A stretch of 64,000 nt of DNA, from assembly GCA_016213105.1 (NCBI GenBank), contig JACRBN010000025.1, positions 186,001 to 250,000 of the forward strand, in the 5' to 3' direction. This document shows, piece by piece, positions 15,664 through 22,387 of the stretch. The first letter of the stretch is position 1; each line of letters begins with the position of its first letter. The notes below the pieces were generated by a model. That model was not told where the DNA came from. It was given only the letters and a program-made list of their open reading frames with translations, and made no database searches. Both the position numbers and the translations under genes were made by a program. This DNA is from Chloroflexota bacterium (GTDB lineage: Bacteria > Chloroflexota > Anaerolineae > Anaerolineales > Villigracilaceae).

Positions 15664-15706
15664 GCCCACCGATAAATCGCAGCGTCAAGGCAGGGAATTG
15701 GTTGAA
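15664..15706 (+). repeat. truncated attC-like site at the right end of the array
   Basis: GCCCACC (15664-15670) followed by the P module (GATAAATCGCAGCGTCAAGG, then GGGAATTGGTTGAAAA), as in the two long-form sites, but with no right half and no GTTRRRY box. The box is complementary, with one mismatch, to GTTGGGC at 15052, which opens this last cassette. The array ends here, 20 bp before a strong terminator. Confidence 0.5.
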
Positions 15707-15723
15707 AAGACGGCGGGAACCGC

Positions 15724-15763
15724 AAAGAGACCCCGAAAGCTTGTGGCTTTCAGGGTCTCTTTT
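15724..15763. terminator. strong bidirectional terminator closing the array
   Basis: AAAGAGACCC and GGGTCTCTTTT enclose a second pair, GAAAGC/GCTTTC, giving a long stem with T-rich flanks on both sides. It lies after the last cassette gene and before the convergent DinB gene (ending at 15894), and could serve both. Confidence 0.85.
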
Positions 15764-15893
15764 GTATGTACGGACGACGGCGACCGTTTTCCTGGCCTGC
15801 CTCGGTCGAACGGGATCATCTTCCGCCGCTGCGCGATCTGTCTCAGTGACCAGTTGTCCACTGAACAGGGTCACGTCACAGGCGTGACCGACT

Positions 15894-16382
15894 CTATCCC
15901 TGCCGCTCTTTCCAGATCCTGTAATTGTTCTGAATCTGCTGGATGTGCCCTGGGATATGTCCCGAGTAAATGTTGATCCACTTTTCGAAGGTGTACGGCT
16001 CTTCATATTCGGGATGCTGGATCGCGTGCGTGAAAACCTCGTCGGGCTGCCGCTTAAGCAGGGCATGGGTCGTTTTGCGCACCAAACGCACCGTTTCCAG
16101 CGCATCCTCCCAGCTTTGACCGTGATAGTCCAGCGTGACGGCCCAGCCGTCCTGGTCGTAGGCCATGATCGCGCCGCCCGGCTCGGCGATCAGCTTGCGG
16201 GCGCGCAGGGCGGCGTTCGTCTCCGAATCCGCCAGGTGGACCAGGATCTCATGCACGCTCCACTCGGTTGGCGCGGGTTTGAACTGCCACATTTCGCGCG
16301 GAATGTCCTGGAGCGTTTGTTCCAGCAGTTCCACGCCGCGGCCGTACAGTTCGATCTTTTCATTGCGTTCCTGGGTGTTCAT
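15894..16382 (-). CDS. DinB-like metalloprotein
   Basis: A 162-residue four-helix-bundle protein of the DinB/YfiT superfamily. Probable metal ligands are His44 or His49 in WSVHEILVHLADSE and the late pair in YSGHIPGHIQQI. The family includes thiol-dependent S-transferases and many proteins of unknown role. GGAGG lies 5 nt before the ATG at 16382, so this start is chosen over the ATG at 16394, which overlaps the ribosome site. A MITE-like repeat and a 32-bp palindrome lie upstream. Confidence 0.8.
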   Translation of the reverse strand: MNTQERNEKIELYGRGVELLEQTLQDIPREMWQFKPAPTEWSVHEILVHLADSETNAALRARKLIAEPGGAIMAYDQDGWAVTLDYHGQSWEDALETVRLVRKTTHALLKRQPDEVFTHAIQHPEYEEPYTFEKWINIYSGHIPGHIQQIQNNYRIWKERQG

Positions 16383-16400
16383 GGGAGCCTCCAAAGTAAG

Positions 16401-16498
16401 AACCTTGCGAAGGTTATTTCAGAGCCAGACGTAAGGTTGTTTCGTGATGCGTTGTAATTTGAAAGGCCTTTATTCCATTCCAAACCTTCGCAAGGGTC
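16401..16498. repeat. MITE-like element, copy 1 (98 bp)
   Basis: It is bounded by AACCTTGCGAAGGTT (16401-16415) and AAACCTTCGCAAGGGTC (16482-16498), inverted repeats of each other. The reverse complement aligns along much of its length with the 99-bp element at 46804-46902, including a shared inner part (ATTACAACGCATCACGAAAC against TTACGACACGTTGCCATAAA). It has no coding capacity. It sits 18 bp upstream of the DinB start. Confidence 0.6.
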
Positions 16499-16510
16499 AG
16501 TTTTAAAAAT

Positions 16511-16542
16511 GATACTCGATATTCGCGCGAATATCGAGTATC
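16511..16542. promoter_or_regulatory. perfect 32-bp palindrome, candidate operator
   Basis: GATACTCGATATTCGC followed immediately by its exact reverse complement, with no loop. It lies between the ends of the thiolase gene (stop at 16612) and the start of DinB (16382), upstream of the latter. A gap-free palindrome of this length suggests a dimeric or tetrameric regulator site (TetR- or PadR-like size) rather than a terminator, as there is no T tract. Confidence 0.5.
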
Positions 16543-16611
16543 TGAATAACTGCTTTGATGGTCTCAATACGGCGGGAAGGAGACCCGCACTACTCGACCG
16601 CCAAAGTATTC

Positions 16612-17811
16612 TTATTCCACTTCGACTGCCATCGCCACGGCTTCGCCGCCGCCCAGGCACAGGGAGGCGATGCCGCGCTTCAGGCCGCGATCTTTGAGGG
16701 CGTAGATGAGCGTGGTTAGCACGCGCGCGCCGCTGGCGCCAAGCGGATGCCCGAGCGAGATGCCGCCGCCGTTTACGTTAACCTTGGCCCAGTCCCAGCC
16801 TTCGGAGGCCAGGGCATAGCCGTCGGCCAGCACCTGCGCGGCGAAGGCTTCGTTCAGCTCGATCAGGTCCACGTTGGCAAAGGTCCAGCCGATCTTCTTG
16901 AGCAGCTTGGGCATGGCCTGGGCGGGAGCGGCGAACAGGTACTTGGATTGGAGCGCCGCCTGGGCATAGCCGACAACGCGCGCGATGGGCTTGATCCCGT
17001 GCGCCTCGGCGTACGCACGGCTGGAGAGGACCACCGCCGCCGCGCCGTCGTTCATGGATGAGGCGTTGCCCGCCGTGACCTTGCCGCCAGCCTTGAAGGC
17101 GGGTTTGAGCTTGGTCAGCGACTCGACGGTCGTGTCCTTGCGCGGGCCTTCGTCCGTGTCGATGACCTGGACTTCGCCCTTGCGGCCCTTGACTTCCACG
17201 GGCGCGATCTCGGCCTTGAACCTGCCGCCTTCGATGGCGGCCACGGCCTTCTGATGGCTCTCGAAGGCGAATTTGTCCATGGCTTCGCGCGTGACCTCGT
17301 ACTCGTCGGCGATGAACTCGGCGGCCATGCCCATGCCCCAATCCTCGAACGGATCCCACAGCCCGTCGGTCAGCAGCGCATCGGACAATTGCTGGTGGCC
17401 GAACTTGAGTTCGCCCGAGCGGCCCTGGATGATATACGGAACGCGGCTCATGTTTTCCATGCCACCCGCCACGAACAACTCCGCATCCCCGGCGCGGATG
17501 GCCTGGGCGGCGAACATGGCCGCCTTCAAGCCCGAGCCGCAGACCTTGTTGACCGTGGTCGCGCTGACGGTGGCGGGCACGCCGCCGAAAATGGCGGCCT
17601 GGCGCGCGGGAGCCTGTCCCACACCGGCCTGCACCACGTTGCCCATCAGCACTTCCTCCACTTCCTGCGGGTCGATGCCCGCGCGTTCCACGGCGGCTTT
17701 GATGGCGATTGCGCCGAGTTTGGGGGCGGGAATCGCGCTGAGCGCGCCCTGGAAACGTCCGATCGGGGTGCGGGCGGCGGAAAGGATGACGGCTTCGTTT
17801 TCTTTGCTCAT
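16612..17811 (-). CDS. acetyl-CoA acetyltransferase (thiolase)
   Basis: A 399-residue thiolase. The acylated cysteine is Cys91 in VNKVCGSGLKA; the catalytic His lies in NGGGISLGHPLGASGAR and the second Cys in SLCLGGGEAVA near the C-terminus. The start SKENEAVILSAARTPIGRF is typical of the biosynthetic/acetoacetyl-CoA class. It joins two acetyl-CoA into acetoacetyl-CoA, or works in reverse in fatty acid or amino acid breakdown. No partner genes such as HMG-CoA synthase or hydroxyacyl-CoA dehydrogenase are adjacent, so the pathway is unclear. The ATG is preceded by GGAG on the minus strand. Confidence 0.93.
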   Translation of the reverse strand: MSKENEAVILSAARTPIGRFQGALSAIPAPKLGAIAIKAAVERAGIDPQEVEEVLMGNVVQAGVGQAPARQAAIFGGVPATVSATTVNKVCGSGLKAAMFAAQAIRAGDAELFVAGGMENMSRVPYIIQGRSGELKFGHQQLSDALLTDGLWDPFEDWGMGMAAEFIADEYEVTREAMDKFAFESHQKAVAAIEGGRFKAEIAPVEVKGRKGEVQVIDTDEGPRKDTTVESLTKLKPAFKAGGKVTAGNASSMNDGAAAVVLSSRAYAEAHGIKPIARVVGYAQAALQSKYLFAAPAQAMPKLLKKIGWTFANVDLIELNEAFAAQVLADGYALASEGWDWAKVNVNGGGISLGHPLGASGARVLTTLIYALKDRGLKRGIASLCLGGGEAVAMAVEVE

Positions 17812-17943
17812 GAGGTTCTCCTGGATATGGACATGCGGGGCATGTCGCCTGGGTTCAAGATTTCCTGATTACCATATCATAAGGAAATTTCCAGGCAGTT
17901 ACAAGGTGGGCGGGTCATGTTGCCAGTGGAATTTGCGGACTCC

Positions 17944-19575
17944 TTACTCCGCCCCGGCCGGCGCGTAGAAACGAACCTTCCACACACCCGCGCCCTGCTC
18001 GGTGACGGTCGTGAAAGGCGTGACCACGATCACCCAGGTATGACCCGGCTTGAGCGGGACGGGGTTGCCCGCGCGGTCGACCCACTGGATGGGACGGCGC
18101 AGACCGCTGCGCTGTTCGTAGGCGCCCGAGCGTGTGCTCCAGCGGATGTCATATTTTTGCCCGTCGCGGAAGAGCAGGGCAGGCCCCTCCCCGCCCTGTT
18201 CGAGAGCCATGTCGACGATGGTGGGTGCGATGACCTCGTGCTCGGCGAACAGCACGATGACGTTCTCGAAGTGCAGTTGCCGTCCGTTCAGGCGGTCGGT
18301 GTCGGGATGCAGTTGCCCCGCCGTGGCCTTGTCCGCGTTGTCGGTGTAGCGCAGATACGACTGCATCAGCGGGTCATACCGCCAGCCCGATTGATTCAAC
18401 AGGGCGATGAACACGTCGAGCTGCGTGGCGGGCGTCCCGCCCTCGGGCGGCAGGTCGGTGTACTGGTTGCTGGCGTAGTTGAAGACTGTGTCGGCCTTTT
18501 CGTTTTCCTCGGCGATGGCGCGCATGCGCGTGATGTCGAGCATCGCGCCGCCGCCCTCGACCTCGTGCGCCACCATGGCGCACTGCGGGATCTTTTCGAG
18601 CACCTCCTCGGCGGCGAAGGCGTAGATCAGGCACGAGTCCTGGAACATGGATGCGAAATGGGCATAGACCATGCGTCCCGAGCGCACAGGACCGATCTCG
18701 GGGTCGGCCTGTTTGGCGGTGGGATTCGGGGTGGAGGTGACGCCCACAGGCGGGATCAACCCAACGTCCACGGAAAGGGTGGAGGCGGCCACCTCGAGCG
18801 GAATCCGCCCCGAGGCCGGGTCCGCGTCACTGTCGTGGTCCTCGTCCCCGACGTTGGCCTGCGTGAACTGCATCCCCGCGGGCAGCTGCACCTCGACGGT
18901 GTAGACCCCAGGCTCGACGTTGAAGCCGTAGTAACCGTTGCTGTCGGTGCTGGTCGAGGCGATGGGGTCGCCGTCGGCATCCTGTAAATCCACACACACG
19001 CCGCCGACGCCGGGCTCGCCGTATTCCTGCACGCCGTTCGAGTTCGCGTCCAGCCAGACCTGGTTGCCGAGATAGGTTTCACCCGCGGCGAAGGGTTCCA
19101 TGCGCACCTCGCATCCGCCCGTGAGGGGAACTTCGGCCTGCGGGAAATCGCCGTGAAAGACGCTCAGGAAACGCGTGGCGCCCTCGGTGATGTAGATTTC
19201 GAAGACGTAATCCGCGAAGGACAACCCCGCCTGCGGACGGGCCTCGACGGGGAAGTTGGAGACCGAGATCAGCAGGGCGGGCAGGTCGAGCGCGGACAGG
19301 TCGCGGACGGGCTGACCCGTGAGCGGATTGTAGCCCGCGGGAAAATCGTCGGGGCCAAGGCTGAGCGGCGCGGCGAAGGGCTGCGGTGTGAAAGTGGCTG
19401 GGGCGGTGGGGGTGGGGGTGGCGCTGGACGGAAGGTCGGTTGGCGTGGAGCTGGGAAGTTGAGTTTCGGTCGCGGCAGGGGCAGGGGCGGGAGTCTTGGT
19501 TGCCGCAGCCGTGCAGGCGGCGGTAATAAAGGAAAGAATCAGCAGTACGGCCAGTAAGTTTTTGTATCGGAACAT
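17944..19575 (-). CDS. DUF3048-type lipoprotein with an inserted SdrD B-like domain
   Basis: A 543-residue lipoprotein: the signal ends in SFITAAC (Cys21), followed by a Thr/Pro/Ala linker to about residue 70. Residues about 80-160 match the N-terminal half of DUF3048 (YNPLTGQPV, RPQAGLSFADYVFEIYITEG, RFLSVF). Residues about 165-270 are a Cna-B/SdrD-type beta-sandwich: GNQVWLDANSNGVQEYGEPG, then GVCVDLQDADGDP and YYGFNVEPGVYTVEV. DUF3048 resumes with GPVRSGRMVYAHFASMF near residue 300 and runs to the end. The domain therefore seems to have been inserted into a DUF3048 protein. DUF3048 (YerB-like) lipoproteins have no established reaction. It is monocistronic. Confidence 0.75.
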   Translation of the reverse strand: MFRYKNLLAVLLILSFITAACTAAATKTPAPAPAATETQLPSSTPTDLPSSATPTPTAPATFTPQPFAAPLSLGPDDFPAGYNPLTGQPVRDLSALDLPALLISVSNFPVEARPQAGLSFADYVFEIYITEGATRFLSVFHGDFPQAEVPLTGGCEVRMEPFAAGETYLGNQVWLDANSNGVQEYGEPGVGGVCVDLQDADGDPIASTSTDSNGYYGFNVEPGVYTVEVQLPAGMQFTQANVGDEDHDSDADPASGRIPLEVAASTLSVDVGLIPPVGVTSTPNPTAKQADPEIGPVRSGRMVYAHFASMFQDSCLIYAFAAEEVLEKIPQCAMVAHEVEGGGAMLDITRMRAIAEENEKADTVFNYASNQYTDLPPEGGTPATQLDVFIALLNQSGWRYDPLMQSYLRYTDNADKATAGQLHPDTDRLNGRQLHFENVIVLFAEHEVIAPTIVDMALEQGGEGPALLFRDGQKYDIRWSTRSGAYEQRSGLRRPIQWVDRAGNPVPLKPGHTWVIVVTPFTTVTEQGAGVWKVRFYAPAGAE

Positions 19576-19656
19576 GGTACCTCCAAAATTAACGCAACGT
19601 CGCGAAGACGCTCTGTGGTTGCATTGCGTCCCCGCGACTGGTTGGATGATGTAGGA

Positions 19657-19696
19657 GCGTGGGCTTTAGCCCGCAAAGGTGCGGACTGAAGTCCGC
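19657..19696. repeat. two small palindromes
   Basis: GCGTGGGCTTTAGCCCGC (19657-19674) and GCGGACTGAAGTCCGC (19681-19696) are adjacent short inverted repeats between the DUF3048 gene and the HIT gene. They are of the kind often dispersed in Chloroflexota intergenic regions and may end transcription of the HIT gene, but neither has a T tract. Confidence 0.5.
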
Positions 19697-19706
19697 ATGC
19701 CAAAGG

Positions 19707-20189
19707 TCAGGCGCTAAAGGCCTCGCATACGCGGCGGTAGGTGTCTTCGAGCGACTCGGGCAGGACGCGCGTCTCGCCGAGCGCCGACATGAAGTTGGTG
19801 TCGCCCGCCCAGCGCGGCACGATGTGAATGTGGACGTGGCCGAGCACGCCCGCGCCCGCCGCCTCGCCGATGTTGACGCCCACGTTGAATCCCTGCGGAT
19901 TGTACACGCCGCGCAGCACGGTGGTGCAGCGCGAGGTCAGTTCCATCATTTCCGCGCGGGTGGCGGGGTCGAGTTCCTCCAGGTTGGACACGTGATCATA
20001 GGGAATCACCATCAGGTGTCCGCTCGTGTAGGGGAAGCGGTTGAGGATGACGTAGGCCCGTTCGCCGCGGAACGCGATCAAATTCTCGGCGCTGTCGGCT
20101 TTGGCTTGTGCAACACAGAATACACAGCCTGTTTCCTTGTTGTGGTTGTCGATGTATTTCATACGCCAGGGGGACCAGAGATGATTCAT
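19707..20189 (-). CDS. HIT-family nucleotide hydrolase/phosphorylase
   Basis: A 160-residue HIT protein. The triad is in LGHVHIHIVPRW (His118, His120, His122). The N-terminus has LWSPWRMKYI and a GCVFC zinc-type pair (Cys22, Cys25), which mark the Ap4A-phosphorylase-like/GalT-like HIT branch. It likely acts on dinucleoside polyphosphates or adenylated metabolites. The ATG at 20189 is chosen because WSPWRMKYI is the conserved N-terminus; an in-frame upstream codon at 20288 would translate the palindromic repeat region. A GGAGG-like sequence is present upstream. Confidence 0.87.
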   Translation of the reverse strand: MNHLWSPWRMKYIDNHNKETGCVFCVAQAKADSAENLIAFRGERAYVILNRFPYTSGHLMVIPYDHVSNLEELDPATRAEMMELTSRCTTVLRGVYNPQGFNVGVNIGEAAGAGVLGHVHIHIVPRWAGDTNFMSALGETRVLPESLEDTYRRVCEAFSA

Positions 20190-20260
20190 GGGAGGATGGG
20201 ATTTTCCTAAAGTTCCCGTTGGATTCGCAATTGAGACATTTATCGGGCGTCTCACAGGGG

Positions 20261-20368
20261 CGGCGGATTGCAAATCCGCCGCGAGCAAAAGGCTCCCGCT
20301 GGATTCCCTGGCACAGGACGCCAGGGCAAGTGTGTAATCCAGCGGCTGGCGGATTACAAATCCGCCAG
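20261..20368. repeat. cluster of palindromic repeats
   Basis: CGGCGGATTGCAAATCCGCCG (first 20 bases 20261-20280) and CTGGCGGATTACAAATCCGC with CAG (20346-20368) are near-copies; between them GCTGGATT/AATCCAGC forms another stem. A similar palindrome occurs at 40537-40570. The cluster lies between the divergent HIT and xseA genes, so it may act as an insulator or an mRNA-end structure. Confidence 0.6.
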
Positions 20369-20459
20369 GAGCGGGGCTGCTTCATGGGATGATGGAATTT
20401 TAGCATCATTTTGCCCTGCATCCTTCCGAAATCCCCCCTTTTCGATTATCCTCGTGCCG

Positions 20460-21671
20460 ATGCAGCCTTCGCTTTTTTCCGCCCAGCAATGGACCGTCTC
20501 GCGGCTGACGGCCTACATCCGCAACCTGATCGAAACGGACGCGGCGCTCCAGGATGTGACCGTCACGGGTGAGATCTCCAACCTGGCGCGGCCCGCCTCG
20601 GGTCACGTCTACTTCACGCTCAAGGATGCCAGCTCGTCCCTGAAGTGCGTCATGTGGAAGACCAGCGCCGCGCGCCTGCGCCTGGCGCTGCAGGACGGCA
20701 TGGCCGTGGAGGTGCATGGACGGCTCGGCATCTACGAAGTCAGCGGACAGTACCAGCTTTACGTCGATCAAATCCGCCCCGTGGGCGAAGGCGCGCTCTA
20801 CGCGGAGTTCATGCGCCTGAAGGCCCTGCTCGACGCCGAAGGCCTGTTCGACCCCGAACGAAAACGCCCCATCCCCGGCCTGCCCAGGCGGATCGGCATC
20901 GTAACCTCGGCCACGGGCGCAGCCCTGCGCGACATGCTCAACATCCTGCGCCGACGGCTGCCGCTGGCCGAGGTGCTGCTCGCGCCCTCGCCCGTGCAGG
21001 GCGTGGAAGCGCCGCCCGCCCTGGTCAGGGCGCTGGCCCAGCTCAACGCGCAAAACCCCGACGTGATCCTGATCGCGCGCGGCGGCGGCTCCATCGAGGA
21101 TCTGTGGGCCTTCAACGATGAGCGCGTGGTGCGCGCGGTGGCCGCGTCCCGGGCGCCCGTCATCTGCGGCGTGGGCCACGAGACGGATTTCACCCTGTGC
21201 GATTTCGCCGCCGACCTGCGCGCCCCCACCCCCACCGCCGCGGCGGAACTGGCCACACAAACAACCGTGGACGACCTGCGCGAACTGCTCCTCGCATTCG
21301 AGTCGCGTTTGCTGACCTCGACCCTGGGCCTGATCGGCGAGGAACGGGTGCTGGTCTCCGCCTTTGCGGCGCGCCTGCGCTACGTCTCGCCCGAACGCCG
21401 CATCCAATCCGAGACCCAGCGCATCGATGAACTCTCCCGCCGCGCCCGCTCCGCGCTAAGACACCGTATCCAATTGCAGGCCGCGCGTGTTGATGGAGTG
21501 TCGCGGCGATTGCAGGCCCTGAATCCCGCCAGCATCCTCTCGCGCGGCTACGCCATCGTCACCCGCCGGGAGGACGGCCAGGTCGTCAGCCAGGTCTCCC
21601 AGGCGCAGGGCGCATTGACCGTCCGCGTCAGTGACGGAAAATTCGAAGCCATCGTCAATCGCCAATCGTAA
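20460..21671 (+). CDS. xseA: exodeoxyribonuclease VII large subunit
   Basis: A 403-residue protein. The N-terminal OB fold contains VTVTGEISNLARPASGHVYF and LKDASSSLKCVMWK; the central nuclease part has IGIVTSATGAALRDMLNIL, then VILIARGGGSIEDLWAFNDE and GVGHETDFTLCDFAADLRAP, all diagnostic for XseA. The C-terminus is the helical coiled region that binds the small subunit. ExoVII degrades single-stranded DNA in repair. The ATG at 20460 is chosen because the conserved sequence starts there and the earlier in-frame codons translate the repeat cluster. It is followed by xseB 21 nt downstream. Confidence 0.95.
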   Translation: MQPSLFSAQQWTVSRLTAYIRNLIETDAALQDVTVTGEISNLARPASGHVYFTLKDASSSLKCVMWKTSAARLRLALQDGMAVEVHGRLGIYEVSGQYQLYVDQIRPVGEGALYAEFMRLKALLDAEGLFDPERKRPIPGLPRRIGIVTSATGAALRDMLNILRRRLPLAEVLLAPSPVQGVEAPPALVRALAQLNAQNPDVILIARGGGSIEDLWAFNDERVVRAVAASRAPVICGVGHETDFTLCDFAADLRAPTPTAAAELATQTTVDDLRELLLAFESRLLTSTLGLIGEERVLVSAFAARLRYVSPERRIQSETQRIDELSRRARSALRHRIQLQAARVDGVSRRLQALNPASILSRGYAIVTRREDGQVVSQVSQAQGALTVRVSDGKFEAIVNRQS

Positions 21672-21692
21672 ATCGTAAATTTCTGGAGCATT

Positions 21693-21938
21693 ATGGCCAA
21701 GCCCAAGTCAACCCAAAAGCCCGTGGAAGAACTGACCTACGAGGAAGCCCTCGCTGAACTCGAAGCGATCGTTGTCACGCTGGAAGGGGAACAGAATCCG
21801 CTGGATGACGCGATCAAATTGTTCGAGCGCGGCCAGGCTCTCGTCAGGCGCTGCGGGGAACTGCTCGAAGCGGCGGAATTGACCGTCAGGCAGATGTCGG
21901 GCGGGGAGGCCCTTCCGTTCGAGGACGAATCGGAATGA
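21693..21938 (+). CDS. xseB: exodeoxyribonuclease VII small subunit
   Basis: An 81-residue protein with the typical XseB helices: LTYEEALAELEAIVVTLEGE, then LDDAIKLFERGQALVRRCGE and a short acidic tail. Several copies bind the XseA C-terminal helix to form active ExoVII. It starts 21 nt after xseA, and its stop overlaps the next gene by 4 nt, so the three genes are one operon. Confidence 0.93.
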   Translation: MAKPKSTQKPVEELTYEEALAELEAIVVTLEGEQNPLDDAIKLFERGQALVRRCGELLEAAELTVRQMSGGEALPFEDESE

Positions 21939-22387
21939 ACCTGCTCGCCATTTTCCAAAACCACGCGTTGATCAGCGGCCTGGCGGGCTGGCTGCTGGCC
22001 CAGATCCTGAAGGTGCCCTTCGAATATTTGCGTTCCCGAAAATGGAAGTGGGCCATGCTGCTGGCGGCGGGCGGCATGCCCAGCTCACATTCCGCGCTGA
22101 TGGTCGGCGCGACCATGGCCATCGGCCTGCACGACGGCTTCGACAGCGCCCTGTTCGCGCTGGGCGTGGCCATCACCATGATCGTCATCTACGATGCGGC
22201 CGGCGTGCGGCGGCAGGCTGGCATGCACGCGGAGCGCATCAACGTGCTGTTCGAGGAACTGCTGCGCGGCCACATCTGGAGCGAGGAGGAATTGCGCGAG
22301 GTGCTCGGCCACACTCCGCTCGAAGTGACGGGCGGCATCCTGCTGGGCATCATCGTGGCCATCGTTTTGTGGATGGTGTGGAGTTAA
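21935..22387 (+). CDS. divergent PAP2-family (DUF212) membrane protein
   Basis: A 150-residue membrane protein. The family motif AAGGMPSSHSALMVGATMA (residues about 45-63) carries the PSSHS core of acid phosphatase/vanadium haloperoxidase-type enzymes, and AITMIVIYDAAGVRRQAGMH gives the second conserved block. Such small proteins are predicted lipid phosphatases, but the activity is not established. It begins with an ATGA overlap on xseB and its stop overlaps the convergent murJ end by 4 nt. Confidence 0.88.
   Translation: MNLLAIFQNHALISGLAGWLLAQILKVPFEYLRSRKWKWAMLLAAGGMPSSHSALMVGATMAIGLHDGFDSALFALGVAITMIVIYDAAGVRRQAGMHAERINVLFEELLRGHIWSEEELREVLGHTPLEVTGGILLGIIVAIVLWMVWS

Noticed and set aside
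16395-16611. Possible small gene between DinB and the thiolase gene
   Set aside because: The region is made up of a MITE-like element and a palindrome; its short open frames have no protein character.
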